A DNA stretch of 64,000 bases from Polaromonas sp. (GCA_025362315.1 JANYGP010000036.1:1-64000); one strand, 5' to 3'; positions 33,381-42,903 are shown, counted from the first letter of the stretch. The notes: generated by a model not told the origin, from the letters alone. Made by a program: numbers and translations.

Positions 33381-34256
33381 TTACATTCCCATCCGCGCCC
33401 GCCGCGCCGATTCCTCATCTCTTGCATCGTCTATCTCGCGCATCACGCTGCGCATGTCCACCGCGCCGGCTTTTTGTTCAAAGCGGCCAGTCAACAAGGT
33501 GTCAGGGTGCAGCACACCGCGCTGGTACAGGTCCCACATTTCCAGGCCGTAGCTGGTGTGAAGCAGCTCGGGTGCAAACTGGCCAAAAAAGTTGCGCAGG
33601 TTGGCCACGTCGCGCAACAGCATGCGGGCTGCGTGGTTGTTGCCTGCGGCGTCGATGGCTTGTGGCAAGTCGATGATGACCGGCACATTCACGCCCCCTG
33701 CTGCAGCGTCAGCCGCCTCCTCAAAGCCCAGCAAAATATTGAACTCCGACAGGTCGCCGTGCACCACCCCGGCGCACAGCATGCGCACGACTTCAAGCAG
33801 CAACGCAGCGTGGTGTTTGCGTGCATCGCCGGGCGCAAATGTCACATCGTTCAAACGCGGCGCTGCATCGCCATGCGCATCGGTCACCAGCTCCATCAGC
33901 AGCACACCATCGCAAAAGTTGTACGGCTTGGGCACACGCACACCGGCTGCGGCCAGGCGGTACAGTGCGTCAACTTCAGCACTTTGCCAGGCAGCTTCTT
34001 GCGCCTGCCGGCCAAACTTGGTGCCTTTGGCCATGGCGCGCGCCTGGCGGGTGTTTTTGATCTTGCGGTTTTCGGTGTAGTCCACTGCCTGACGAAAGCT
34101 GCGCTCGGTGGCTTCTTTGTAGACCTTGGCGCAGCGCGTGTCATTGCCTATTTGCACGACATACACCGTGGCTTCCTTGCCGCTCATCAGTTGACGCGAG
34201 ACGCTGTCTATCAGGCCTTCTTCAATCAGCGCTTGCAGTCTTTTGGGTGCCTTCAT
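33381..34256 (-). CDS. RIO-family serine/threonine kinase
   Basis: 291 residues. RIO kinase signatures: GKEATVYVVQIG (flexible loop with GKEA), KVYKEATERSF (Lys for ATP), catalytic loop VVHGDLSEFNILL and metal loop VIIDLPQAID. Bacterial RIO proteins of this length are widespread in proteobacteria; targets are unknown. Starts 12 bases after the SDR gene stop, so likely the same transcript. Confidence 0.92.
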   Translation of the reverse strand: MKAPKRLQALIEEGLIDSVSRQLMSGKEATVYVVQIGNDTRCAKVYKEATERSFRQAVDYTENRKIKNTRQARAMAKGTKFGRQAQEAAWQSAEVDALYRLAAAGVRVPKPYNFCDGVLLMELVTDAHGDAAPRLNDVTFAPGDARKHHAALLLEVVRMLCAGVVHGDLSEFNILLGFEEAADAAAGGVNVPVIIDLPQAIDAAGNNHAARMLLRDVANLRNFFGQFAPELLHTSYGLEMWDLYQRGVLHPDTLLTGRFEQKAGAVDMRSVMREIDDARDEESARRARMGM

Positions 34257-34268
34257 AGGGAAGACTGA

Positions 34269-35063
34269 TTAAAAAGTTCCGCCGTAAGCGCCGCCGTCAG
34301 CCAGCACGTTTTGTCCTGTCATGTAGCCGGCGTGCACGCTGCATAAAAAAGCGCAGATTGCGCCAAACTCTGCCGGTGTGCCAAAGCGCTGGGCGGGAAT
34401 CGTTTTGCGGCGTGCGTCCATCACGGCTTCAATCGGCTGACCGGACTTTTCCGCAGCGCCTTTCATCGTGGTTTTCAGGCGGTCGGTGTCAAACGCGCCA
34501 GGCAGCAAATTGTTGATGGTTACGCCCTGCGCAGCGAGTTTGCTCCGCGATACACCCGCAACAAAGCCCGTCAGCCCGGTGCGTGCACCATTGGACAAGC
34601 CCAAAATATCAATCGGTGCTTTGACAGCACTGGACGTGATGTTGACGATCCGGCCAAAGCCCCGCGCAGCCATGCCGTCCACCGTCGCCTTGATCAATTC
34701 AATCGGCGTCAGCATGTTGGCGTCCAGCGCCTTGATCCATGCATCGCGGTCCCAGCTGCGAAAGTCGCCTGGTGGCGGGCCGCCAGCGTTGGTGACCACG
34801 ATGTCAAAATCCTTGCGCACGGCAAACACTGCTGCACGGCCCTCGGTAGTCGTGATGTCAGCAGCAACATATTGCACACTGGCGCCCGTATCATGGGCGC
34901 TACCAGCTATTAATTTAGTAGCAGCTTCCTGCAGTGCATCTCGGCCCCGCGCCACGATCAGCACATTGACACCCTCGCCAGCCAGCGCCTGCGCGCAGCC
35001 CAGCCCCAGGCCCTTGCTGGCCCCGCACACCAGCGCCCATTTGCCTTTGATGCCTAAATCCAT
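34269..35063 (-). CDS. Short-chain dehydrogenase/reductase
   Basis: 264 residues. ALVCGASKGLGLGCAQALAGEG cofactor loop, VTNAGGPP, NITSSAVKAP with catalytic Ser, and FGTPAEFGAICAFLCS end typical of FabG-like SDRs. The usual YxxxK is replaced in the aligned place by LSNGARTGL, as in the 'GGPP' subfamily, so chemistry may differ. Residues about 47-60 (TKLIAGSAHDTGAS) come from a dispersed repeat and lengthen the loop before the cofactor-specificity strand. Confidence 0.85.
   Translation of the reverse strand: MDLGIKGKWALVCGASKGLGLGCAQALAGEGVNVLIVARGRDALQEAATKLIAGSAHDTGASVQYVAADITTTEGRAAVFAVRKDFDIVVTNAGGPPPGDFRSWDRDAWIKALDANMLTPIELIKATVDGMAARGFGRIVNITSSAVKAPIDILGLSNGARTGLTGFVAGVSRSKLAAQGVTINNLLPGAFDTDRLKTTMKGAAEKSGQPIEAVMDARRKTIPAQRFGTPAEFGAICAFLCSVHAGYMTGQNVLADGGAYGGTF
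34884..34923 (+). repeat. Two-stem dispersed repeat inside SDR gene
   Basis: GCGCCCGTATCATGGGCGC is a perfect first stem; TACCAGCTATTAATTTAGTA-GC is the second. In frame within the SDR coding sequence on the opposite strand. Confidence 0.85.
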
Positions 35064-35084
35064 GATGAATCCTTGAAGTAAAAA

Positions 35085-35972
35085 TTATTGTCTGGTACGG
35101 CTGAAGACATAAATGCCGGCAATAACCAGCGCAGTGCCAGCCGCGACCCACATCGTGAATGGCTCACCCAATACAAGCACACCCATCAGAATAGTCGACA
35201 TGGTGCCCAACATGCCGATTTGCGCGGTCATGCTGGCACCAATGCGTTCAATTGCCATCATGATCAAGAGCACTGGCAACACAGTACACACAGACGCATT
35301 GAGCAGCGACAGCCAGATCACTTCAGGCCCAACAAATGCAGCAGACAGCGGCCTGAGCAGCACAAATTGCAGCAGGCAGAGAGCGCATGCGACCGTACTG
35401 GCCAGGCCAACCAGCCGCAGCGAGCCCAGGCGCTTGACCATCTCGCCGCTGTACACCAGATACAGCGCATAGCTGACAGCACTTGCGAACACCAGCATGG
35501 CGCCCAGCACTGCGTCCTTGCCTTGCAAAGTAATTTCATGGCCAAACACAAGCACCACACCGCTGTAGCTGGTGGCGACACCCAGCAGCTGACATCGGGT
35601 GGTGCGCCGCTTGAACAGCACCAGGCCCAGCAGCATGACGATGGTCGGATTCAGATACAAAATCAGCCGCTCCAGCGACGCACTGATGTACGCCAGCCCG
35701 GCAAAGTCCAGAAAGCTGGCCAAGTAGTACCCGCTGAACCCCAGCAGGCTGATCCCCACCCAGTCCTTGCGCGTCAGCGGCGGTTGGCCGCGACTGGCCC
35801 ACCAGGCCATGGCAACGAACACAGGCAACGCAAACAGCATGCGAAACATGATCAGCGTGACCGCATCAACACCGTAGCGGTAAGCGAGCTTGACGATGAT
35901 GGCCTTGCCGCTGAAGGCCAGTGTGCCAACCAGTGCCATGGCAAGGCCTGGCCAGATTGATTTTTGATTCAC
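35085..35972 (-). CDS. EamA/DMT-family permease
   Basis: 295 residues, GTG start, ten predicted membrane helices in two EamA repeats (LAMALVGTLAFSGKAIIVKLAY; VLLIMMAIERIGASMTAQIGMLGTMSTILMGVLVLGEPF). Inner-membrane metabolite transporter, substrate unknown. The leader consists of a dispersed repeat; the SDR follows 21 bases downstream on the same strand. Confidence 0.9.
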   Translation of the reverse strand: MNQKSIWPGLAMALVGTLAFSGKAIIVKLAYRYGVDAVTLIMFRMLFALPVFVAMAWWASRGQPPLTRKDWVGISLLGFSGYYLASFLDFAGLAYISASLERLILYLNPTIVMLLGLVLFKRRTTRCQLLGVATSYSGVVLVFGHEITLQGKDAVLGAMLVFASAVSYALYLVYSGEMVKRLGSLRLVGLASTVACALCLLQFVLLRPLSAAFVGPEVIWLSLLNASVCTVLPVLLIMMAIERIGASMTAQIGMLGTMSTILMGVLVLGEPFTMWVAAGTALVIAGIYVFSRTRQ

Positions 35973-35978
35973 TATGAT

Positions 35979-36020
35979 TTCAGGAGCTGCTTGCGCCCGT
36001 ATTGATTGCGCTACAGGCTA
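35979..36020 (-). repeat. Two-stem dispersed repeat between ggt and EamA genes
   Basis: CAGGAGCTGCTTGCGCCCG-TATTGATTGCGCTACAGGCT, reverse copy with a truncated AT-rich stem. It forms the leader of the EamA gene. Confidence 0.7.
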
Positions 36021-36038
36021 ATTTAACTCTAAAAATAA

Positions 36039-37724
36039 TTAATATCCTACGGCCTGGCCGTCCCGGCGCGAATCGCTGGCTGCAACATAACCCTCCACTT
36101 TCGCATCACCCGCCAACCAGATGAACTGCCCCGCACCAAAGTCCTGGTACGAATCATTGATCACCTCCATTCGGTGGCCACGCTCTGCCAGCCCCTGCAC
36201 AGTGGCCACGTTCATGCCGGCTTCCACATTGATCTCGAAACCCGCGTTGTAACGCCAGCGTGGCGCGCAGCACGCGGCCTGGGGGCTTTGGCCGTAATCC
36301 AGCATGCGCACCAGTGTTTGCATGTGGCCTTGCGGCTGCATGTTGGCGCCCATCACGCCGTAGGACATGACGGGTTCGATGTTGGAGATGGTTAGTGCGG
36401 AAGGGGATCCCTCGCCCCGGCCCTCTCCCGCTTGCGGGAGAGGGTGAAGGATGGCCTTCGGCTTGCTCAGGAATGCAGGAATGATGGTGTGAAATGGCCG
36501 CTTGCCGGGTGCGACCTGGTTGATGCCTTCATCCAGACTGAAACCATGGCCCCGGTTTTGCAGGCTGATGCCATAGTCAGGCTCAACGCAACCCGAGCCA
36601 AAGCCCATGTAGTTGCTTTGAATAAAGCTCACCATCATGCCGTCTTCGTCTGCCGTGCTCAGATAAATCGTGCCACCCTTGACGGGATTGCCGGCCCCAA
36701 AATCCTGCGCCTTTTTCATGTCGATCAGTTTGGCACGGCTGGCCAGGTACGCGTCGTCGAGCATTTGTTCTGGCGTCACGTTCATGGACGATGGCTCAGC
36801 CACAAATTTGTACACATCGGCAAATGCCAGCTTCATCGCCTCGATTTGCAAATGCTGCGAATCTACCCCGTCCACTGTCAAGCTCGCCACATCAAACTTG
36901 TCCAGAATGCCCACCGCGATCAGCGCGGCAATGCCTTGCCCATTGGGTGGAATTTCATGCAGCGTGTGGCCCCGGTAGTTTTTGCTGAGTGGCTTGACCC
37001 ACTCCGGCTGGTAGTTGGCAAAGTCTTGAAGTGTGTGACTGCCGCTGTTGGCCTGGGAAAACCGGCAAATCGCCTCGGCAATCTCGCCACCATACATTGC
37101 TCTGCCTTTGGTAGCAGCCAGCGCCCGCAGTCCTTTGGCCGCAGCCGTGAATTGAAACAATTCGCCAACCTGGGGCGCACGTCCCCAGGGCAAAAAAGCA
37201 TTGGCAAAACCTGGCAAGGCCTGCAGTTCAGGCGTGGCAGCCTCCCATTTTTGCTGCACCACGGGCGTGATCAAATAGCCGCGCTCGGCAATCTCAATGG
37301 CGGGCTGCATCAGCTCGGCAAACGGCAGCTTGCCAAAGCGCTCGCTCATGGCGGTCCAGCCGGCCACTGCGCCGGGCACTGTCACCGTATCCATGCCGCG
37401 CTTGGGCAATGCAGTGCCGCCCGGGTATTTGCGCTTGAAATACTCCGGCGTCCATGCAAGTGGCGCACAGCCCGACGCATTGAGCCCATGCAACTCCTTG
37501 CCGTCCCAAATCAGCGCAAAAGCATCGCTGCCCAGCCCGTTGCTGACCGGCTCAACCAGGGTCATGACGGCAGCAGCAGCAATGGCGGCGTCCACCGCAT
37601 TGCCACCCAAAATTCTCATGCGCAGCCCGGCAGTCGATGCCAGCGGGTGCGAGGTCGACACCACGTTGCGGGCAAACACCGGGATGCGGGTGGTGGGGTA
37701 GGGGTTATTAAAGTTGAAGTTCAT
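36039..37724 (-). CDS. Gamma-glutamyltransferase family protein
   Basis: 561 residues from ATG 37724 (an upstream in-frame TTG is less likely). GGT/Ntn-hydrolase family: VVSTSHPLASTAGLRMRILGGNAVDAAIAAAAVM, MDTVTVPGAVAGWTAM, and the self-processing site GGTIYLSTADEDGMMVSFIQS, where the Thr of GTIY aligns with the nucleophile Thr391 of E. coli GGT. No signal peptide, so probably cytoplasmic, acting on gamma-glutamyl compounds or acting as an amidohydrolase. An in-frame palindromic element adds [19 protein letters not shown] in the small-subunit region. It lies 21 bases behind a Bug binding-protein gene. Confidence 0.88.
   Translation of the reverse strand: MNFNFNNPYPTTRIPVFARNVVSTSHPLASTAGLRMRILGGNAVDAAIAAAAVMTLVEPVSNGLGSDAFALIWDGKELHGLNASGCAPLAWTPEYFKRKYPGGTALPKRGMDTVTVPGAVAGWTAMSERFGKLPFAELMQPAIEIAERGYLITPVVQQKWEAATPELQALPGFANAFLPWGRAPQVGELFQFTAAAKGLRALAATKGRAMYGGEIAEAICRFSQANSGSHTLQDFANYQPEWVKPLSKNYRGHTLHEIPPNGQGIAALIAVGILDKFDVASLTVDGVDSQHLQIEAMKLAFADVYKFVAEPSSMNVTPEQMLDDAYLASRAKLIDMKKAQDFGAGNPVKGGTIYLSTADEDGMMVSFIQSNYMGFGSGCVEPDYGISLQNRGHGFSLDEGINQVAPGKRPFHTIIPAFLSKPKAILHPLPQAGEGRGEGSPSALTISNIEPVMSYGVMGANMQPQGHMQTLVRMLDYGQSPQAACCAPRWRYNAGFEINVEAGMNVATVQGLAERGHRMEVINDSYQDFGAGQFIWLAGDAKVEGYVAASDSRRDGQAVGY
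36409..36447. repeat. GC-rich palindromic element inside ggt
   Basis: CCCTCGCCCCGGCCCTCTCC followed by CGCTTGCGGGAGAGGGTGAAGG: the left half of the ileS-type element with its inner stem, in frame on the minus strand. Confidence 0.85.
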
Positions 37725-37745
37725 GAACTGGAGTCTCAAAAAAAA

Positions 37746-38738
37746 TTATTCAACCAAAATCTTGCGGTCTGCAATGATTTTTTTCCATTTGCTATTGTCG
37801 GCTTTGACCATGGCAGCAAATGCTTGCGGTGTGCCACCTGCGGGCTCTGCACCGAGGCGGGCAAAGCGTTCTTTGACATCTGTATCAGCCAGAGCTGCAT
37901 TGACAGCCTGATTCACTCTGGCAGTGATGTCTGCCGGCAATGCTTTGGGCCCATACACACCAAACCAGGTGACAGAATCAAAGCCCGGCAATACCTCGGC
38001 CACTGTCGGCATATCTGGCGCAAGCGAGCTGCGCTTGGCGCTGGTAATGGCCAGCGCGCGCAGCTTGCCGTCCCTGACATGCGGCATGCCGGTGACAAAC
38101 GAATCAAAAAGCACATCGACCTTGCCGCTGACCAGGTCCGGAATGGCCAGCGCTGTTCCGCGGTACGGGATATGCAAGATAAAGGTGTCTGACTGCGCCT
38201 TGAAATACTCGGTTGTCAAATGCACGATGGTGCCGTTGCCACTGGACGCATAGTTGAGCTTGCCCGGGTTTTTGCGGGCGTAGTCAATGAACTCGCGCAT
38301 GGTTTTGACGGGCAGCGTGTTGGGGACTACCACCACATTGGGCGAGCTGGCTACGTAAGCAATCGGTGTGAAGTCGGCTTCGGCGTTGTACGGAATTTTA
38401 GGATTGATCGCTGGGCCAATGCTGTGCGTGCTACTGGTAGCCAGCAGCAGCGTGTAGCCGTCTGCTGCTGATTTGGAAGCAGCGTCTGCACCAATCGTGC
38501 CGCCAGCACCGGGGCGGTTTTCTACCACCACGGTCTGGCCAATTTTCTCGCCGAGCTTTTGCGACAGCGCCCTGGCCAGAATATCGGTGGCGCCACCGGC
38601 CGGAAATGGCACGATCAAGCGGATGGGCTTGACTGGGTAATTATTGGTCGAACTCTGAGGCAGCGTCTGAGTCAGGCCAAGGCCCGGCATCAGCGTCAGA
38701 CTGGCTGCGACTGACAAAACCATATTGCGTCGTTTCAT
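37746..38738 (-). CDS. Bug/TctC-family periplasmic substrate-binding protein
   Basis: 330 residues, signal peptide (RRNMVLSVAASLTLMPGLGLTQ), Bug signature YPVKPIRLIVPFPAGGATDILARAL and VVVENRPGAGGTIGADAASKSAADGYT. A terminator separates it from tctA upstream, so it is transcribed on its own with the ggt gene, which starts 21 bases later. The ligand may be a gamma-glutamyl or other carboxylated compound handled by that enzyme (inference). Confidence 0.93.
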   Translation of the reverse strand: MKRRNMVLSVAASLTLMPGLGLTQTLPQSSTNNYPVKPIRLIVPFPAGGATDILARALSQKLGEKIGQTVVVENRPGAGGTIGADAASKSAADGYTLLLATSSTHSIGPAINPKIPYNAEADFTPIAYVASSPNVVVVPNTLPVKTMREFIDYARKNPGKLNYASSGNGTIVHLTTEYFKAQSDTFILHIPYRGTALAIPDLVSGKVDVLFDSFVTGMPHVRDGKLRALAITSAKRSSLAPDMPTVAEVLPGFDSVTWFGVYGPKALPADITARVNQAVNAALADTDVKERFARLGAEPAGGTPQAFAAMVKADNSKWKKIIADRKILVE

Positions 38739-38868
38739 GGCAAAAGTCCTGAGAAAGCCGACAGAAAATGAAGGGAGGCTTGTAAAAATTCAGATCGTGA
38801 TGGTGCATTGTGTCGCAGCACCAACGGAGCAGCCTGAACGGCCAAACTCAACGGGCCAGCCTCATCAT

Positions 38869-38897
38869 AAAAAAAGCACCCGAGGGTGCTTTTTTTA
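38869..38897 (-). terminator. Rho-independent terminator after tctBA
   Basis: AAAAAAAGCACCC-GAG-GGTGCTTTTTTT lies 14 bases past the tctA stop on the minus strand. Perfect stem with A/T flanks; separates tctBA from the Bug-ggt unit. Confidence 0.9.
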
Positions 38898-38911
38898 CTG
38901 TCGGCGCCTGT

Positions 38912-40423
38912 TCACTCTTCAACGAAAGCTTCTTCTCGTTTGTTTTTGACGGCAGGCAGCAGCACGATGATCAGCATCAACAAACCCGCCGCCAGCAGCC
39001 CGGCAGACAGCGGACGCGTGACAAATACGCTCCAGTCGCCGCGCGACAGCAACAGCGCGCGACGCAGGTTTTCTTCCATCATCGGACCCAGAATAAAGCC
39101 CAGCAGCAGCGGCGCAGGCTCGCAGCCTAATTTGACAAACAGGTAGCCAATCACGCCAAACGCGCCGACTGTCCAGATGTCAAAAGTGTTGTTGTTGGTT
39201 GAGTACACGCCAATCGCACAGAAAAGTACGATAGACGGAAACAGGTAGCGATACGGCACAGTGAGCAGCTTGATCCACATGCCAATCAGCGGCAGGTTCA
39301 AAATAATCAGCATCGCGTTGCCGATCCACATCGACGCAATCAGGCCCCAAAACAATTCAGGGTTGCTGGTCATGACCTGCGGGCCCGGCTGGATGTTGTG
39401 AATCGTCATGGCGCCGACCATCAGCGCCATCACGGCGTTGGGCGGAATGCCCAATGTCAGCAGCGGAATGAACGAGGTTTGCGCACCGGCATTGTTGGCC
39501 GACTCCGGGCCTGCCACGCCGCGGATGTTGCCCTGGCCAAAAGGCACTTCACCTGGCTTCATTTTTATTTTCTTTTCAAGCGCGTACGCCGCAAAAGCGG
39601 CCAGCAATGCGCCGCCGCCCGGCAAAATGCCGAGGGCCGAGCCCAAAAAGGTGCCGCGCAACATGGCAGGCGCCATGTCCTTGAAGTCCTGCTTGGTCGG
39701 AAAAAGGCCTGTGACCTTGGCTGTGAACACTTCCCGGTCGTCTTCGGGTTGGGCCAGATTGCTGATGATCTCGCCATAGCCAAACACGCCCATGGCAATC
39801 ACGACAAAACCAATGCCATCGGTCAGCTCCGGAATGTCAAAGCTGAAGCGCGCCACGCCGGAGTTCACGTCGGTGCCCACCAGGCCCAGCAGCAAACCCA
39901 AAACAATCATGGCAATTGCCTTGAGCAATGAACCTGAAGCCAGCACGACAGCGCCAATCAGGCCCAATACCATCAATGCAAAATATTCAGCCGGGCCAAA
40001 TTTGAAGGCCAGCTCAGTCAGCGGCGGTGCAAAGGCGGCCAGGATCAATGTGCCCACGCAACCCGCGAAAAAAGAACCAATGCCGGCCGCCGCCAGCGCC
40101 GGCCCCGCTCGACCCTTTCGCGCCATCTGGTAACCGTCAATACAGGTCACAACCGAGGATGATTCACCGGGCAGGTTGACCAAAATAGCCGTTGTGGAGC
40201 CGCCGTACTGCGCGCCGTAGTAGATGCCGGCCAGCATGATGAGCGCTGACACAGGTGGCAACGAATAAGTCGCTGGCAGCAGCATGGCAATGGTGGCCAC
40301 AGGCCCAATGCCGGGCAACACACCAATCAGCGTGCCTAACAGGCAACCGACAAAGGCATACAGCAGGTTGATGGGCGTGAACGCCACACCAAAACCCAAA
40401 GAAAGATTTGCAATCAGATCCAT
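38912..40423 (-). CDS. tctA: Tripartite tricarboxylate transporter, large membrane subunit TctA
   Basis: 503 residues with about 12 membrane segments. TctA signatures: GCLLGTLIGVLPGIGPVATIAMLLP, YGGSTTAILVNLPGESSSVVTCIDGYQMARKG, and the second half GVAGPESANNAGAQTSFIPLLTLGIPPNAVMALM. Sodium- or proton-coupled uptake of carboxylates together with TctB and a TctC/Bug receptor. AAGGAAT precedes the ATG; tctB is 25 bases upstream. Confidence 0.96.
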   Translation of the reverse strand: MDLIANLSLGFGVAFTPINLLYAFVGCLLGTLIGVLPGIGPVATIAMLLPATYSLPPVSALIMLAGIYYGAQYGGSTTAILVNLPGESSSVVTCIDGYQMARKGRAGPALAAAGIGSFFAGCVGTLILAAFAPPLTELAFKFGPAEYFALMVLGLIGAVVLASGSLLKAIAMIVLGLLLGLVGTDVNSGVARFSFDIPELTDGIGFVVIAMGVFGYGEIISNLAQPEDDREVFTAKVTGLFPTKQDFKDMAPAMLRGTFLGSALGILPGGGALLAAFAAYALEKKIKMKPGEVPFGQGNIRGVAGPESANNAGAQTSFIPLLTLGIPPNAVMALMVGAMTIHNIQPGPQVMTSNPELFWGLIASMWIGNAMLIILNLPLIGMWIKLLTVPYRYLFPSIVLFCAIGVYSTNNNTFDIWTVGAFGVIGYLFVKLGCEPAPLLLGFILGPMMEENLRRALLLSRGDWSVFVTRPLSAGLLAAGLLMLIIVLLPAVKNKREEAFVEE

Positions 40424-40448
40424 TTTTATTCCTTGTTTTTGTATGGGT

Positions 40449-40937
40449 TCAGTTTGTCAAAAATGTCGGCCACACTGGGAACTGCAGTTTGAGGACCACC
40501 ACAAACGCCAGGTAGCTGCCCGCTGCCAGGATGGTGGCCAGAATCAATGTGTTTTTAACCTTCCAGCCCGGTTCGGCCATGCTGGAAATAAAAGTCAGCG
40601 CGTATATGCCCACAATCATGCCCATGGCCGGCAGCTTGATGCTGGGCAAACCGCCGAGCAAGACGCCAAATGCCAAATTGGCCAGGATGATGAACACCAG
40701 CGGTTTCCAGGCCCAGGCGCCAATTTTGTCGCCGCCGGAGGTTTCAACCACCAGGGACTTGAAAGTGATGGCTGCGCCCAGAAGAGCCATCAGCACACCG
40801 AGCATCAGCGGAAAATAGCCCGGGCCCATGCGCGCGCCTGTCCCGACGTTGTAAGTGGTGGCACCCCAGGCAAAAGCCGCACCGACGCCCATGAACATGA
40901 GCCCCGAAAAAAAGTCTTTTTGACTCTTGATATTCAC
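40449..40937 (-). CDS. tctB: Tripartite tricarboxylate transporter, small membrane subunit TctB
   Basis: 162 residues from GTG 40937, chosen because GAGGAGA stands six bases upstream (the longer frame has no signal). Starts MNIKSQKDFFSGLMFMGVGAAFAWGATTYNVGTGARMGPGYFPLMLG, the TctB hallmark, with four hydrophobic segments. First gene of the tctBA unit; its own receptor gene is not adjacent. Confidence 0.93.
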   Translation of the reverse strand: MNIKSQKDFFSGLMFMGVGAAFAWGATTYNVGTGARMGPGYFPLMLGVLMALLGAAITFKSLVVETSGGDKIGAWAWKPLVFIILANLAFGVLLGGLPSIKLPAMGMIVGIYALTFISSMAEPGWKVKNTLILATILAAGSYLAFVVVLKLQFPVWPTFLTN

Positions 40938-41045
40938 AACCAGTCTCCTCGAAAAATTATGGATCCCCGCTATTTTGCAGCCAATCAAATTGCCTGGCCA
41001 TGTGGCTTTCACCTACAGCCATGCATTTTTGGCCTGGCGCGCTAT

Positions 41046-42842
41046 TCACGTCATGGGCGGGGTGGATGCCAGAATTTCGTCAATGGTGGTCAAGCCCTCG
41101 GCGACTTTGAGCGCACCGCCCAAGCGCAGTGGCTGCATGCCGTCAGCAACTGCTTGAGCCCGCAGCGCATCCATGCTGGGCTCTTTGGACACTTTGTCCT
41201 TGAAAGCTTCCGTTACCACCAGCAACTCATACAAACCCAGCCGGCCCCTGAATCCTGTCAGGCGACAGTCGACACAACCCACTGGTTTGTAGGGCCGATA
41301 ACCGCCATTGAGCTGCCACGGTTTGACCAGTTCGGTCAAGGCATCACGCGATGCGTCTTCGCTCTTTTCACGGCAAGCGCTGCACAGTGTGCGCACCAGC
41401 CGCTGGGCCAGCACACCCAGCAGCGTGGCATTGATCAGATAGGGCGGGATGCCCAGCTCCATCAAACGCGACACGGCTGACGGTGCGTCGTTGGTGTGCA
41501 ATGTGCTGAAAACCAGGTGACCTGTCAGCGCTGCCTGCACAGCCATTTCAGCGGTTTGCAAATCACGGATTTCGCCGACCATGATGATGTCCGGGTCCTG
41601 CCGCATCAGCGCGCGCAGGCCCTCCGGGAAATCAAAGTCAAGATGGGGTTGCACTTGTGTCTGGTTGAACGACGGCTCAATCATCTCGATCGGGTCTTCC
41701 ACCGTGCTGACATTGACTGCTTCAGTCGCCAGCCGTTTGAGCGTCGAATACAGCGTGGTGGTTTTGCCCGAACCGGTGGGCCCGGTGACCAGAACAATGC
41801 CGTGCGGGCGCTGCACCAGGGTTTGCCAACGTTTGGCATCGTGGTCTGAAAAGCCCAGCGCGTCCAGGTCCTTGGCGGTGGAGTCCGGGTCAAAAATACG
41901 CATCACCATTTTTTCGCCAAAGGCGGTGGGCAATGTCGACAGGCGCATTTCAATTTCATCGCCAGCCGGGTTGCGGGTCTTGATGCGGCCGTCTTGCGGG
42001 CGGCGTTTTTCAACAACATCCATGCGGCCCAGCAGCTTGATGCGCGCTGTCATCGCGTTGTGCACACCCATCGGCAGCTGGTACACCAGATGCAGCACGC
42101 CGTCGATGCGAAAGCGGATCACGCCCTGCTCGCGGCGCGGCTCCAGGTGAATGTCACTGGCGCGTTGGTCAAAGGCGTACTGCCAGAGCCAGTCCACCAC
42201 CTGCACCACGCCCTGGTCGTTGGCGTCCAGCTGCTTGCTGCTTTTGTTCAGCTCGACCAGTTGCTCAAAGCTGGCACCGCCGGCATTGCCGCCAGACTTG
42301 ATGGCCGCCTTGACCGACTTGGCCAGTGCAAAAAACTCGGCCGTGTATTTGCTGATGTCCAGCGGGTTGGCTACCACCAGGCGCACGCTGCGCCGGGACT
42401 GCCGCTCCACTTCGCCAACCCAGTCGGTGACAAAAGGCTCGGACGTGGCAATGACCACCTCGGTGGCTGTGACTTGCACTGGCAGCACCTTGTGCCGCTC
42501 GGCATAGGTGGCGGACATGGCATCGGCCACTTTGCCCACATCGACCTTGAGCGGGTCAATGCGCAAATAATTCAGGTTGGCACGGCCTGCCAGCCACTGC
42601 GCCATCATGTCAATGTCCAGCGGCTTGCCGTCTGCCACGCGCGTCATGCTGACGCTGGCCAGGCGAATCAGCGGCGGCTGCGCGCTTTGCACCTGCGAGC
42701 AACGTGCGATGGTGCGAGCAGCTTCGGCCGGGCTGATGATGCCGTCGTCGCCCAGCCACTCCACCAGCTTGCGCCAGTCCAGCGGGCCGACGTGAGGAGT
42801 CCGGACAGATCTGCGTGGGGCAACGATGGGTGTGGCGCTCAT
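41046..42842 (-). CDS. GspE/PilB-type secretion ATPase
   Basis: 598 residues from ATG 42842 (MSATPIVAPRRSV); the longer frame runs through the neighbouring gene. N-terminal MshEN/T2SE_N domain, then the motor: Walker A VTGPTGSGKTTTLYST, Asp box, Walker B IIMVGEIRDLQTAEMAVQAALTGHLVFSTLHTND, and the zinc tetra-Cys LCSACR...VGCVDCRLTGFRG. Hexameric ATPase for type II secretion or type IV pili. No gsp or pil genes adjoin; orphan genes of this kind occur in Comamonadaceae. It starts 61 bases after the spermidine-synthase-like gene. Confidence 0.92.
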   Translation of the reverse strand: MSATPIVAPRRSVRTPHVGPLDWRKLVEWLGDDGIISPAEAARTIARCSQVQSAQPPLIRLASVSMTRVADGKPLDIDMMAQWLAGRANLNYLRIDPLKVDVGKVADAMSATYAERHKVLPVQVTATEVVIATSEPFVTDWVGEVERQSRRSVRLVVANPLDISKYTAEFFALAKSVKAAIKSGGNAGGASFEQLVELNKSSKQLDANDQGVVQVVDWLWQYAFDQRASDIHLEPRREQGVIRFRIDGVLHLVYQLPMGVHNAMTARIKLLGRMDVVEKRRPQDGRIKTRNPAGDEIEMRLSTLPTAFGEKMVMRIFDPDSTAKDLDALGFSDHDAKRWQTLVQRPHGIVLVTGPTGSGKTTTLYSTLKRLATEAVNVSTVEDPIEMIEPSFNQTQVQPHLDFDFPEGLRALMRQDPDIIMVGEIRDLQTAEMAVQAALTGHLVFSTLHTNDAPSAVSRLMELGIPPYLINATLLGVLAQRLVRTLCSACREKSEDASRDALTELVKPWQLNGGYRPYKPVGCVDCRLTGFRGRLGLYELLVVTEAFKDKVSKEPSMDALRAQAVADGMQPLRLGGALKVAEGLTTIDEILASTPPMT

Positions 42843-42903
42843 GCTCTGGACTTTAACGCAAGCGCTTGAGCCAGATACCTGCATCCACCGCCCTGCAGAG
42901 CGA

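Noticed and set aside
36432..38192. 586-codon plus-strand open frame
   Set aside because: Antisense to both ggt and the Bug gene, which have clear family matches; no ribosome site and no recognisable domain.
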